Part shown: positions 51,848-61,082 of the stretch, piece by piece | Layout: the number at the start of each line of letters is the position of its first letter | How positions within the stretch are numbered: the stretch's first letter is position 1 | Assembly: GCA_050251195.1 (NCBI GenBank) | Contig: JBFWNG010000002.1 | Coordinates: 496,001 to 560,000 of the forward strand | Length of the DNA: 64,000 nt | DNA from: JBFWNG01 sp050251195 | Lineage (GTDB): Bacteria; Bdellovibrionota_B; Oligoflexia; Oligoflexales; Oligoflexaceae | Direction: 5' to 3' | Program-made: the position numbers and the translations under genes | Notes under the pieces: model-generated | Databases searched by the model: none | The model's input: the letters and a program-made list of their open reading frames with translations, nothing else | Told to the model about the DNA's origin: nothing

Positions 51848-53438
51848 GAAGTCGATCCGAGCTCTTGTAGTTGAAGATTCGATTGACGACTTCGATCTTC
51901 TCCTGATTAACCTTCAACAGAGCGGGTTCGAAATTACTGCCGAACGCGTCGACAACGCGCAGAGCATGCGAAAATGTCTTTCTCAAGCAGATTGGGACAT
52001 CATTATTGCAGACCATTCGTTGCCTAAATTTAGCGCGGACGCGGCGTTGAAGCTTTTGAAAGAAACGGGATTGGATATTCCGCTTGTCATTGTGTCGGGA
52101 GTTATCGGCGAAGACGCGGCAGTGATGGCGATGCGTGCAGGTGCTAGTGATTACATTGGAAAAAGCTCTCTAGCGCGGTTAGCGCCGGTTATTGAGAGGG
52201 AAATAGCGGAGCGTGAGGTACGACGGGCAACGCGCAAAGCCGAAGAGACTTATAACTTGGAAAAGAAAGCGGCAGAGGAAGAGCGCGAGCGTTTATACCG
52301 TCAGTCGGAATTGGCAAATAGAATGAAGGACGAGTTTCTTGCTACTCTCTCCCACGAACTTCGTACGCCTTTGCACGTCATCATCGGCAACTTGCAGATA
52401 CTTAACGAATTCAAACAGGGGACACCCGAGTTTGAACAGAGCTTGGATGCAATGAAGCGCAATACCAATGCGCAATTACGGATTGTAAATGACCTTCTCG
52501 ACACTTCGAGGATTATTTCCGGCAAAATTGCCTTAAAGCCTGAAGAATTGGATGCACGGACACTTGTGTCCGGCGTAGTACAGTCACACCGCATCGCGTT
52601 TGAAGCGAAAAATATCTCTGTTGAGTTAGACTTTGCAAAAGATCGTTTGCTTGTCTTCGGGGACAACGATCGGCTGCAGCAGGTCATTTGGAACCTTTTG
52701 TCCAACGCGATTAAATTCACGCCTTCGGGTGGTTGGTGCAAAATCAGTGTTAAGTTATCGAAGAGCGGCGTTGAAATTATTGTTCAAGATAGCGGCAAGG
52801 GCATGGATCCCGAATCGCTGCCGATCGTTTTCGAACGGTTTAGGCAGGAAGATGGTTCCACGACTCGAGCATACGGGGGCTTAGGGCTCGGACTAGCGAT
52901 CGCACGCCATATTGTCGAAATGCACGGAGGGACTATTCGAGCTGAAAGCGATGGCCCTGGAAAAGGCGCGGCATTTTTCGTAAATCTGCCATTAGCTCAA
53001 TCGGCGGATACGAGAATTTTGCAGGATGATTTTTCAAAGTCGATGGGGAGGTCGGTTAAACCTTTGGAAGGTATTAGAGTCCTGTCGGTTGACGACCAAA
53101 TTGACGCGCGCATTATGATGGAAAATTTTCTGCGCGCTGAGGGCGCTGAAGTCATCTCTGCGAGCTCGACCGATGAGGCGCTGAATCAGGTGAGGAGTAA
53201 ACCTTTCGACATTCTTATCGCTGATATTGGGATGCCCGGAAAGGATGGGCATTTTCTCATCAAGGAAATTCGTAACGGAATGCCTGCCGATCGATCACGA
53301 CTTCCGGCGATAGCACTCACGGCCTACGCATCTGAGAAGGACCGCAATGAGGCAATCCGAAGCGGTTATGATCAGCACATCACCAAGCCCATTGGACAAG
53401 CGGCCCTGGTGACGGAGATATCGAAGTTACTGATGTGA
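51837..53438 (+). CDS. REC-HisKA-HATPase-REC hybrid histidine kinase
   Basis: 533 residues. N-terminal receiver (about 5-125; Asp in IIADHSLPKF), HisKA (ATLSHELRTPLHVIIGN), HATPase (WNLLSNAIKFTPSGG, DSGKGMD, GLGLGLAIARHI), and a C-terminal receiver (about 415-530; Asp in LIADIGMPGKDG, Lys in ITKPIG). Being soluble with receivers at both ends, it is well placed to take phosphate from the Rcp1-like protein or the CHASE kinase and pass it on. It overlaps the response-regulator gene by 11 bases. The final output protein is not in the window. Confidence 0.95.
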   Translation: MMNKKSIRALVVEDSIDDFDLLLINLQQSGFEITAERVDNAQSMRKCLSQADWDIIIADHSLPKFSADAALKLLKETGLDIPLVIVSGVIGEDAAVMAMRAGASDYIGKSSLARLAPVIEREIAEREVRRATRKAEETYNLEKKAAEEERERLYRQSELANRMKDEFLATLSHELRTPLHVIIGNLQILNEFKQGTPEFEQSLDAMKRNTNAQLRIVNDLLDTSRIISGKIALKPEELDARTLVSGVVQSHRIAFEAKNISVELDFAKDRLLVFGDNDRLQQVIWNLLSNAIKFTPSGGWCKISVKLSKSGVEIIVQDSGKGMDPESLPIVFERFRQEDGSTTRAYGGLGLGLAIARHIVEMHGGTIRAESDGPGKGAAFFVNLPLAQSADTRILQDDFSKSMGRSVKPLEGIRVLSVDDQIDARIMMENFLRAEGAEVISASSTDEALNQVRSKPFDILIADIGMPGKDGHFLIKEIRNGMPADRSRLPAIALTAYASEKDRNEAIRSGYDQHITKPIGQAALVTEISKLLM

Positions 53439-54323
53439 CGGCAGTGTGTCTGCTTTGACTGCGCCTCGCTGACCCATCGGCTTCGGTTTTCCAACCGTGC
53501 TGTCAGCTCGAGTTTGCTGTTCGATCTCCGCATTTATTTCCGCGCTTAGCAAAAGAACATAGGCAGTAATATACAACCAAAGCATCAGGATGATGATGCC
53601 TGTTATGCTTCCGTAAGTCTCATTGTAGTTGCCAAAGTTTGTGACGTAATAGGAAAACCCAAAAGAGGTTAATAGCCACAGAACCGTACCTACTAAAGAA
53701 CCGACGCTGACCCACTTCCATTGAGGAGGCCTCCGAGTGGGGGCATACCGATTGGCCAGTCCCATGGCTGCCATAATAATGACTAACACTACAAGCCAAC
53801 GAAGCCCTTCAGCTACATTCTTCAATTCCTCAAGTCCGATAAGCTTGAACACTACGGGTAGAACAGCGATACAGACGATCGCCGCGATGAAGAAGAGAGC
53901 CGCTATAAGCGTGAAAACCACAGCCTCAAAGCTCGAGCGAATATATCCACGGTCGTCTTTCTCGTCATAAGCAATATTAAATCCTGTAATGAGGCCGCTC
54001 GAGGCATAGGAGGCGGTCCAAAGCGCTGCAAGTATGCTTAAGGCCGTGTTCCACCCCAAGGCTCCGCGGGGTTTGCTAACAATGCTTTGAAGCTGTTCCT
54101 TAATGATGTCTCCTCCGGCTGCGGGAATAATTTTGAAGGCGGCGTCCAAGTGCCGTTCGATATCCACAGGGCTCGCGGCGAGACCATATATAGAAACAAT
54201 TGCCAAAAGAAGGGGGAATACGGAGAGGAAAAAATAAAACGCGACTCCGGCGGCTACAATGGATATGTCATCTTCCGTAATATCGTCTTTTACTCTAAGG
54301 ACAATCTGTTTCCAGTCGACCAT
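53427..54323 (-). CDS. YihY/RbnBN-family membrane protein
   Basis: 298 residues with six membrane segments (for example VAAGVAFYFFLSVFPLLLAIV and IIILMLWLYITAYVLLLSAEI). The YihY/BrkB family pattern, including GAALGWNTALSILAALWTAS-like and YGSITGIIILM segments, is clear. Function in bacteria is uncertain; early 'ribonuclease BN' and 'serum resistance' names are not supported for most members. It converges with the hybrid kinase gene, the stop codons overlapping by 12 bases. ATG at 54323 is preferred over a TTG two codons earlier. Confidence 0.92.
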   Translation of the reverse strand: MVDWKQIVLRVKDDITEDDISIVAAGVAFYFFLSVFPLLLAIVSIYGLAASPVDIERHLDAAFKIIPAAGGDIIKEQLQSIVSKPRGALGWNTALSILAALWTASYASSGLITGFNIAYDEKDDRGYIRSSFEAVVFTLIAALFFIAAIVCIAVLPVVFKLIGLEELKNVAEGLRWLVVLVIIMAAMGLANRYAPTRRPPQWKWVSVGSLVGTVLWLLTSFGFSYYVTNFGNYNETYGSITGIIILMLWLYITAYVLLLSAEINAEIEQQTRADSTVGKPKPMGQRGAVKADTLPSHQ

Positions 54324-54426
54324 ACGCAATTGTCGCGGAGATTTAGCGTTTGGAAAGTTTTTGGTTTGCGTAGTGATGGCTGCTCCTCATCAGGTTTCCT
54401 TCCGTCACGAGGTAGGTTTGCAAGAA

Positions 54427-54449
54427 AGACGCCAATTTTGATGGCGTCT
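54427..54449 (-). terminator. Intrinsic terminator after S41 peptidase gene
   Basis: 8-bp stem AGACGCCA / TGGCGTCT with 7-base loop. On the minus strand it is followed by TTCTTG, 20 bases past the peptidase stop codon. Confidence 0.65.
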
Positions 54450-54468
54450 CTCTTTTCGTTTCGTGAAG

Positions 54469-56127
54469 CTATAAAGAGGTTGCCTCTTCACTGAAACGCT
54501 TTATGTACGTGACGTACTTGGAATGGAAGTCCTCAAGCGATAGGGAGTGATGAAAGTCCGGCAAAACACCGTTGTTTTCGATCAGATCCTCTTCCGCATA
54601 GACGCCGTCTTCCTTGTAAGACGTAAAAAGTCCCCGGGTTATCTTGACTTCTATGTTTGAGTGCGTGACGGGACCGAAAACTTCGACGCTGCCTCCCGCG
54701 CCCATAGTTCGTTCCCCAAAAAGTTTGCTCACGCCATTTCGCTGCATCAGCATTGGGAACGCATCGCCACCGGATCCATCAAGCTCGTTGATGAGGACCA
54801 TGACAGGTTTGGTCCACGTAAACTCCTTGTCTGGGTAGACCAGGTCGGAACCCGTGAAAGACGCTGGCTGACGGGTGAGAAATAGGTCTTCCTTGAGAGC
54901 GTCTTCAACAGCGACCGCAGTGTTCATCATCTGTTTGGAGACTTCTGTCTGCAGCTCGGGATCCGTTTCCAAGGCAACGTTTCTGAACTCGTTGTACCAT
55001 TTGCGGTCGGCGCGCAAAAATTGAACGAAGTTCGCCTTAGGCTCTTGAATAAATAGACTGAAGAAATCGAGGACATACATCAGATCTCCGCCGGGATTAT
55101 TGGTTTGATCGACGACGAGCACGTCGACCAAGGGTTGGTACTGCGCGAGGAGGCCTCTGTAGTATTTCAAATGGGTTTGAAAGTCTTCCGTGCCGTAAGT
55201 TGGTTGGCGCACGAGAAGAACATTTTTGTCGTTGTAATTATAGATTCCGGCATAGATTTCAGGTTTGGAATTCAAATCGATTCCATACTTTGTCGCGATG
55301 GCCGGATCCGTTACGGCGATCCGTCGAATGCTCAGCGCTTCGGCGCTTGCATCGTTGATGAAAAACGGTTGGGGAGTCCCCATCTTTTCTATAAACGCCA
55401 GTTCGCTTTCCACGCTCAGTTGTCGAAATTGAGTGGGCCGAGGGATAGACGTGTCCGGAAGTTTGCTGATTCTCCAGGCGAGGTTTGTTGTATAAATTTT
55501 TCCCTCGGCGTTTTTAAGCGTGAGTTTGACGTCGGCGTTCTTTGGAACAAGATCAGTGAGTTCATAGGAGCGTGTCGTCAGGGATGACGATAGGTGGCGT
55601 TCGCTAACGTCGTTGCCGAGCCACTTATACCGCTTCACGATTTCGAGTAGCTCTGGCATGGACTTGTCGTCCATGGCAAGAATTTCGTCACCTTCTTTGA
55701 TGCCAAGAGAGCGAACGTCTTCGTCGAGGATTTGTTCGACATAGAACTTGTCCTCAAGAGGGAGGATCTCCATAGGAATTTTATAGTTCGCTATCTCCGA
55801 GGATGTTGCAGGAATTTTCAAGCCAACGTGGGCGTCATCAAGCTTGGCAAGAAATTCGCGAAAAATCCCCATGATCTCGGCGTCAGTCTTTTGGTCTTGG
55901 AGCTTTAAATTGGTCGCGTTAACCCATTCGTCGAAATCGAATCCAAATCGCCGTTCCTTGAACTGGAGAGGGCCGTAAAAGTTGCGAAACTTATGGGCGA
56001 TCTCTGCTAAATCCTCTTGAGCCTCCTGGGGAGTGAGATTCGGGAGCGAATCAATTCTGGACTGCGGGTCTTCGCTGCAAGCGAATGACATCAATGCTAA
56101 AAATGCGATTTTTGTTGAATTTGACAT
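54469..56127 (-). CDS. S41-family (C-terminal processing type) lipoprotein peptidase
   Basis: 552 residues. The signal ends in a possible lipobox (LMSFAC). A helical N-terminal region, a PDZ-like segment (about 135-190; VRSLGIKEGDEILAMDDKSM) and the S41 catalytic fold (about 290-520) follow. The nucleophile is likely Ser in ELDGSGGDAFPML, which differs from the tail-specific protease NxxSASA pattern but fits other S41 lipoproteins. Substrate unknown. Transcribed divergently from the XRE regulator. Confidence 0.85.
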   Translation of the reverse strand: MSNSTKIAFLALMSFACSEDPQSRIDSLPNLTPQEAQEDLAEIAHKFRNFYGPLQFKERRFGFDFDEWVNATNLKLQDQKTDAEIMGIFREFLAKLDDAHVGLKIPATSSEIANYKIPMEILPLEDKFYVEQILDEDVRSLGIKEGDEILAMDDKSMPELLEIVKRYKWLGNDVSERHLSSSLTTRSYELTDLVPKNADVKLTLKNAEGKIYTTNLAWRISKLPDTSIPRPTQFRQLSVESELAFIEKMGTPQPFFINDASAEALSIRRIAVTDPAIATKYGIDLNSKPEIYAGIYNYNDKNVLLVRQPTYGTEDFQTHLKYYRGLLAQYQPLVDVLVVDQTNNPGGDLMYVLDFFSLFIQEPKANFVQFLRADRKWYNEFRNVALETDPELQTEVSKQMMNTAVAVEDALKEDLFLTRQPASFTGSDLVYPDKEFTWTKPVMVLINELDGSGGDAFPMLMQRNGVSKLFGERTMGAGGSVEVFGPVTHSNIEVKITRGLFTSYKEDGVYAEEDLIENNGVLPDFHHSLSLEDFHSKYVTYIKRFSEEATSL

Positions 56128-56216
56128 ATGAGTATCCTCTCAGACTGTGGCTCGAAAAATGAGCCTGTTTGCTGCCGATGGTATATTAGTATGCGCATTT
56201 ATGTGGAAGCTCGACT

Positions 56217-56244
56217 TTGAATGGGTCATTATATGAGCTATAAT
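56217..56244 (+). promoter_or_regulatory. sigma-70-type promoter for the HTH regulator
   Basis: TTGAAT (56217-56222), 16-base spacer, TATAAT (56239-56244). Predicted start near 56251, 14 bases before the ATG at 56265. Confidence 0.7.
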
Positions 56245-56264
56245 TGTCCCCGAGGGCGCTTTTC

Positions 56265-57038
56265 ATGCATTCCGAAAAATTACAGGCGGCGATCAAGAAG
56301 GTTATGAAAGTCCAGGGCAAGAACCTGTACGACCTCGCCGAATTTCTTGAGGTATCCTATGCGACGGCAAAGCGGGTTCTGAGCGGCGAGCTGACGCTGA
56401 GCCGGATGCTGCAAATATGCGATTGGCTGGGCGTTCGATTGGGCGAACTTGAAGTTGTCGCCGAGGAAGAAGCTCGCGAACGGGGAGGTGTGTTCACCGC
56501 TTCTCAAGAGGAGTTTCTTGGTGGGGATTCCCGTTACCTAAGCTATCTTATTTATCTTTATGCCGGTGACAACCCCAAGAAAATCGCGACCGAAAACGGT
56601 TTGACGTCACAGTCTACCGAACGCTATCTCCGAAAATTGGAGCGATATGATCTTATTCGTATAAATGCGAAAGGGAACGTTCAATTGCCGTACGCCGAAC
56701 TTCCGAGATTTATGGGCGCAGGCGGTGTGCTGTGGGACGTGTATAACTCCGCCATTTTCAACAAGGTCTCGGAGTTTTACCGAAGGACGCACAAAGTGGG
56801 AGGGAAGGCGAGGATGTCTTTCGATTGCAAGAAGCTTTCGTCGAAAAGCTATGAAAAAATGTCGGAAGAGATGGATGCCTTTATCCAAAAATGGAAAGAT
56901 ATTGCCGACGTAGAACAGAAAACAAGGCCAGCTTCTGAACTGGTCAATGCGGGCATGATGGTGTGCCGAAGTTTCACGACAAACGACGACGACGTGAAAG
57001 AGATAAAAAATATGTTCGGCGCAGTAATCAACTTATAG
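56265..57038 (+). CDS. XRE-type HTH regulator with C-terminal TIGR02147-like domain
   Basis: 257 residues starting at the ATG at 56265, which lies downstream of the sigma-70-type promoter. The N-terminal helix-turn-helix (about 14-55, LYDLAEFLEVSYATAKRVLSG) is followed by a second helical region (about 95-140, ATENGLTSQSTERYLRKLERYD) like a winged helix. The rest resembles the TIGR02147/DUF4423 proteins found mainly in Bdellovibrio and Fibrobacter, which supports the lineage suggestion. The target is not known. Confidence 0.8.
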   Translation: MHSEKLQAAIKKVMKVQGKNLYDLAEFLEVSYATAKRVLSGELTLSRMLQICDWLGVRLGELEVVAEEEARERGGVFTASQEEFLGGDSRYLSYLIYLYAGDNPKKIATENGLTSQSTERYLRKLERYDLIRINAKGNVQLPYAELPRFMGAGGVLWDVYNSAIFNKVSEFYRRTHKVGGKARMSFDCKKLSSKSYEKMSEEMDAFIQKWKDIADVEQKTRPASELVNAGMMVCRSFTTNDDDVKEIKNMFGAVINL

Positions 57039-57052
57039 CAGTAAAAGGTCTC

Positions 57053-57090
57053 AAAAAAAGCCGCCGCGCTTTCGCGCAGTGGCTTTTTTT
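57053..57090. terminator. Bidirectional intrinsic terminator
   Basis: AAAAAAAGCC...GGCTTTTTTT outer stem with inner GCGC/GCGC and a short loop. It ends both the HTH regulator gene (plus) and the MFS gene (minus). Confidence 0.9.
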
Positions 57091-57108
57091 CTCAAGTGCA
57101 TGAGCGTA

Positions 57109-58386
57109 TCAATAGTTTTCTAGATAGTTCAGGTCGAAATCGTAAGAATCCTTTAAGCTCCAGAGAGCCGTAAGACTGATGGTGCAAACAGCAGCACCTA
57201 TCACCGCAACCGCCGGAACAAGGCCTATCGGACCGCGAAGGTATTGCATCGCAAGCGTCATCGGGATAACGGCACCGCGTACAAGGTTCGGAGCCATAGT
57301 TGTTACAGTTGCTCTGAGGTTTGTTCCAAACTGTTCAGACGCCATGGTTACGAAGACCGCCCAATATCCTGTCGTGAATCCGGTAGCGAAATAAATGAAA
57401 TAGCAGAAAGTGGTCGACGGGTTCGGCATCAGGAGATACAGAGCAATGAACACAAAGGTAGAAACAATGGCCCAGTGGGCGACGCGTTTTCGGCTTTTCA
57501 TCCATTGGCACAGCAGGCCGCTAAGAAGGTCTCCGAAAACCAAACCAGCGTATTGAGACATGACGGCGGTTCCGGCGACGACAGAGCCTCCTACGACGCC
57601 CAATTCTTTAGTAACTTCCGGAGAGAAAGAAACCGTGATTGCTCCGATGTACCAGCAAGGGATGCCGATTGCGACGGAGGCAATGAACTTTTTGAATCGA
57701 ACCCAGTTGGTGAAGAGCGCGAGAGGGTTGCCTCGCTTCGCATGCTTATGAGCCGCCATCATCTTGGAAAACATCGGCGAATCAGCCAATCGCACGCGAG
57801 TCACGAGAAGAACCAAACCTAAGACGCCGCCAATCGCAAAAGTCCATCGCCATGAAAAATACTTAGCGAGTAAACCTGCGAACACAGCTCCCGAAAGGCC
57901 GATACCGGCAATTATCGCAGTCGAATATCCCCTGTGTTCTTTTGAAACAAGCTCAGACACCAATGTGATCGCTGCGCCTAACTCGCCCGCAAGACCAACT
58001 CCTGCGATAAATCTGAGAGTAGCATACGTTTCAATATTGGTTGCGAAAGCGTTGGCGATGTTGGCGAGTGAATAGGTCAATATCGAAGCTAGCAAAACGG
58101 ACAACCGCCCTTTTTTGTCGCCAAGAATGCCCCAGAAAATACCCCCGATCATGAGGCCGGCCATTTGCACGTTGAGCAACAACACGCCGTATTCAGTAAC
58201 AGTGGCTTCGTTGAATCCGAGACTGCGCAAGCTGTCAACTCGCACGATACTGAAAAGTAGAAGGTCATAGATGTCGACGAAATAACCTAGGGCACAAATT
58301 AAGACTGTGGGGCTAAACAAACTCTTTAAGGCCGACGTAGGTTCGGTCTGCTGGCCCACTTTTTGTGGTACGTCCTGAACGGTCAT
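57109..58386 (-). CDS. MFS transporter (metabolite:H+ symporter type)
   Basis: 425 residues and twelve predicted membrane segments. The loop 2-3 motif GILGDKKGRLSVLLAS matches the MFS A-motif, and the loop 4-5 segment GVGLAGELGAAITLVSEL fits the sugar/organic-acid:H+ symporter group (ProP/ShiA-like). The substrate cannot be told from sequence. Transcribed alone; the 280-base upstream gap also holds the promoter of the divergent gene. Confidence 0.92.
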   Translation of the reverse strand: MTVQDVPQKVGQQTEPTSALKSLFSPTVLICALGYFVDIYDLLLFSIVRVDSLRSLGFNEATVTEYGVLLLNVQMAGLMIGGIFWGILGDKKGRLSVLLASILTYSLANIANAFATNIETYATLRFIAGVGLAGELGAAITLVSELVSKEHRGYSTAIIAGIGLSGAVFAGLLAKYFSWRWTFAIGGVLGLVLLVTRVRLADSPMFSKMMAAHKHAKRGNPLALFTNWVRFKKFIASVAIGIPCWYIGAITVSFSPEVTKELGVVGGSVVAGTAVMSQYAGLVFGDLLSGLLCQWMKSRKRVAHWAIVSTFVFIALYLLMPNPSTTFCYFIYFATGFTTGYWAVFVTMASEQFGTNLRATVTTMAPNLVRGAVIPMTLAMQYLRGPIGLVPAVAVIGAAVCTISLTALWSLKDSYDFDLNYLENY

Positions 58387-58565
58387 TTTAGTTCTCCAAT
58401 AGTGACGAGGATGTGGTAGGGAAAATTTGTCTATTTACGCAAAGACAAAATGGTTGTCCAGATAAAACTAACGATTTTTCCAGCAAAAATACGCTAGGTA
58501 CCCATGGCGTTCCTACCGCGGCTTTCGAGGCCAAGCGAGAATCAGTTTCGCCCCAGGGGGTAAAG

Positions 58566-58593
58566 TTGACTTTATCGTGTAATCCTCTATCAT
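58566..58593 (+). promoter_or_regulatory. sigma-70-type promoter for the Tll0287-like gene
   Basis: TTGACT (58566-58571), 16-base spacer, TATCAT (58588-58593), about 75 bases before the ATG at 58668. The rest of the 58387-58667 gap shows nothing else I can support. Confidence 0.6.
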
Positions 58594-58667
58594 TTAAATT
58601 AGTTGTAAGAAAACTCCTACGCTGGAGCAAAGGTTGTTCGAGGCGCCATTACAATCAGGGGGATGTT

Positions 58668-59384
58668 ATGAAAACGTTGTTGGTAAGGATATTTTTGATT
58701 GGCGTCATTCCCTCGATTGGAACGGCGAGCCCGCTCGATGACAAAAAAGTCCAGGAGGCAAAAAGCCTGGCGACTCTACTCAGATCATGTCGAACGGTTA
58801 TTTCGGATAATCAGGCACTTATCAATGATGCGGAGAAAGCCGATAAAGGTATGAGTGGTGCGGTGGTGATAGACAAGTGCAAAGAGGTTTACAAGACAAT
58901 CACCGGAACGGACGTTCCTGCCGATGACGATCATAGAGCTATGTTCGCCAGCGTGTCCGACGTCATGGAGAGAGTTCAACCCCTCATTAATGAGAAGGGT
59001 AAGGGATTCAAGGGTTTTATCCCTGCGATATTTGCAACACAAGTCGCGAGTAAGTTTAGCTTTAAGCGGAAAGGCAAAGCTTTTATTAAACTAACCGCCC
59101 CGCCAGATTACCTGAGAAATCGAGCTAACCGGGCGGATGATTGGGAAGTTAAAATTATCGAAGAGAAATTTAAGTCGGCCTCTTGGAAAAAAGGCGAACT
59201 ATTTGCCGAGCAAGCTGTGCATCGGGGGGCCGCGGCAACCCGCGTTATTCTGCCTGAATACTACAACGGATCCTGTCTAAGCTGCCATGGTGATCCAAAG
59301 GGCGAAAAAGACATCACCGGCGGTACTAAAGAAGGCGCCAAAGAGGGAGACCTTGGGGGAGCGATAAGCGTCGCTATCTATTAA
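58668..59384 (+). CDS. Exported Tll0287-like (DUF3365) protein with CXXCH
   Basis: 238 residues from the ATG at 58668 (GGGGG upstream), with a signal peptide (LVRIFLIGVIPSIGTASP). The heme motif SCLSCHGDP near residue 203 and the preceding YYNGS fit the Tll0287-like domain, a PAS-like heme sensor fold. It stands alone rather than as the sensor part of a kinase. Likely a periplasmic redox or gas-binding protein. Confidence 0.88.
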   Translation: MKTLLVRIFLIGVIPSIGTASPLDDKKVQEAKSLATLLRSCRTVISDNQALINDAEKADKGMSGAVVIDKCKEVYKTITGTDVPADDDHRAMFASVSDVMERVQPLINEKGKGFKGFIPAIFATQVASKFSFKRKGKAFIKLTAPPDYLRNRANRADDWEVKIIEEKFKSASWKKGELFAEQAVHRGAAATRVILPEYYNGSCLSCHGDPKGEKDITGGTKEGAKEGDLGGAISVAIY

Positions 59385-59493
59385 TTGATCGGCCCCGACC
59401 CATCTGATAAAGTTGAGTAAAGTCGAATGAACTAACATTAAAGCCAAACGATACCGCGAACAAAGCGAGAAATCGAATCGGCTAGGATTTCCC

Positions 59494-59892
59494 ATGACGA
59501 AGTATCGTATTCCTGAGGAAGAGTTTGAGTTGAGCTTCTCGCGCAGTTCGGGCGCTGGCGGTCAAAACGTGAACAAAGTGAACACCAAGGCAACGCTGGA
59601 ATGGGATATCGATGCCACCAACTCCCTACCGAGGTCGGTGATCGATCGCTTCCGCAACAAGTTTGCCAATAAGATTCTTGAAAACGGCAAAGTCGTCATA
59701 CGCAGTCAAAAGTTTCGTGAACAGGCAAGGAACATTGCGGATTGCATCGAAAAACTCCACGAAATGATCGACGAGGTTGCTGTACCACCCAAGGTTCGAA
59801 GACCCACCAAACCAAAAAAGTCCGCCGTCGAAAAGCGACTTCAATCCAAACGCATGCAGAGCGAAAAGAAGAAAATGCGGCAAGAGTATTGA
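59494..59892 (+). CDS. arfB: Alternative ribosome-rescue factor ArfB
   Basis: Peptidyl-tRNA hydrolase that frees ribosomes stalled on non-stop mRNA. 132 residues; GAGGQNVNKVNTKA carries the catalytic GGQ (about residues 27-29). The C-terminus is strongly basic (Lys/Arg-rich from about 100), as needed to enter the empty mRNA channel. All key features are present. Confidence 0.96.
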   Translation: MTKYRIPEEEFELSFSRSSGAGGQNVNKVNTKATLEWDIDATNSLPRSVIDRFRNKFANKILENGKVVIRSQKFREQARNIADCIEKLHEMIDEVAVPPKVRRPTKPKKSAVEKRLQSKRMQSEKKKMRQEY

Positions 59893-59954
59893 GAGCCAGA
59901 AAGGCGCGTAGAAGCCTTGTCCGAGTGCCGTTGTCAGAGGTCGGTCCGATTTAT

Positions 59955-60149
59955 TCAGTTGCCTGGGTTTCTGTTCCCCGTGGCGGCTGGTGGGTCTGAG
60001 GTTGGCGACTCGCCGTAGGGGCAATGGCGGCAGCCGCTGTGACAGCAATACCCTCGCTTGAGATGGTATTCCCGCGTGAAGACAAAGAGCCCGTTTTCGT
60101 CGACGTAGTAATCAATGCCTTCAACAATCTTTTGGCTATCGTTTGCCAT
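59955..60149 (-). CDS. DUF5522-type small Cys-rich protein
   Basis: 64 residues. GIDYYVDENGLFVFTREYHL and KRGYCCHSGCRHCPYG match the DUF5522 family. Four cysteines and two histidines in the C-terminal motif are probably metal ligands. Function unknown. It is in the gap between ArfB and a lipoprotein gene, on the other strand. Confidence 0.85.
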   Translation of the reverse strand: MANDSQKIVEGIDYYVDENGLFVFTREYHLKRGYCCHSGCRHCPYGESPTSDPPAATGNRNPGN

Positions 60150-60320
60150 GTGCTCCCCAAGATCACCGTCATCTTACCAGTTGACACAGGTGTTGTCGCG
60201 GAGCTGTTTCCGTCGGAACACACTTCGGATCGGATGAGCTAAAATCTTAATAATTTCAGTAGACTGAATGTGGCACATTTTGTGGAATATTTGTTTCTGC
60301 CTCGAACAAAAGGAGAACAA

Positions 60321-61016
60321 ATGAAGACTTCCATATTAAAACTGTCCACGGCTATGTTTGCGCTAAACGCCCTTTTAACCGGCTGCGTAACGACGCACTT
60401 CGGCGACCCCACGAAAACCAAAAACGGCAACCTACTTGTGAGCTGCGGAATGGACAGCACTCTGAGCACCGACAATTACGAGACAATTTCGTGTACTCTT
60501 GAGAACAAAGGAAAATCTTGGGAGACGGTTCGCGTGCATCAGGCAACGCCGGCCCCCGACGCGAAGGTTATGACCCCCACGGAGGTCAATGACTACTTCA
60601 CGAGTTTGAAGTTCAAATTAGCTCAAGACCGATACAACACCGATTTGGCCTTAACAACCGTTGCGTTGGTTGGGCTTGGCGCCGCTGCCGTCGGCTCTGC
60701 CAACGGCCTCGACGGCGTCGCTGCGTCGGGAATGGGCGCTGCGATGGGCGCCGGTGGCTACGGAGTGGGCCGCGACATCAAGAGAGCGCATGACGGGCTG
60801 CAGTACCACCAGGAGCTGAAATACGGACCTGACCACTTGCTCGATAACGAATTCAAGATTCCCGCCGGCCTTTATATTCGGAAGAACATTCTTGTGGAAT
60901 TGACCGGACCCAAAGGGCCGGTCAGAACCCTCTCTCTTTGCTTTGACGAGAGGAAACAAGAGTGTCAAGAGATTCCCGTTAGGCCAGGCGTAGGGGAGTT
61001 TTCGCGCCTGAAATAA
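60321..61016 (+). CDS. Lipoprotein with glycine-zipper segment
   Basis: 231 residues from the ATG at 60321 (AAAGGAG upstream). Lipobox LLTGC. In the middle (about 110-155) a Gly/Ala-rich segment (GLGAAAVGSANGLDGVAASG) has glycine-zipper character and may insert in a membrane. The flanks are beta-rich. Family and function not recognised. Confidence 0.78.
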   Translation: MKTSILKLSTAMFALNALLTGCVTTHFGDPTKTKNGNLLVSCGMDSTLSTDNYETISCTLENKGKSWETVRVHQATPAPDAKVMTPTEVNDYFTSLKFKLAQDRYNTDLALTTVALVGLGAAAVGSANGLDGVAASGMGAAMGAGGYGVGRDIKRAHDGLQYHQELKYGPDHLLDNEFKIPAGLYIRKNILVELTGPKGPVRTLSLCFDERKQECQEIPVRPGVGEFSRLK

Positions 61017-61082
61017 GTTGTCTCTCTCCAGCTTAATCCGTAGAATGCGTGGTCATCGTGCCGTCACAAATTGGTATAACGC

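Noticed and set aside
60271..60286. TGGCACATTTTGTGGA upstream of the glycine-zipper lipoprotein
   Set aside because: Perfect -24 box but the -12 position has GG instead of GC.
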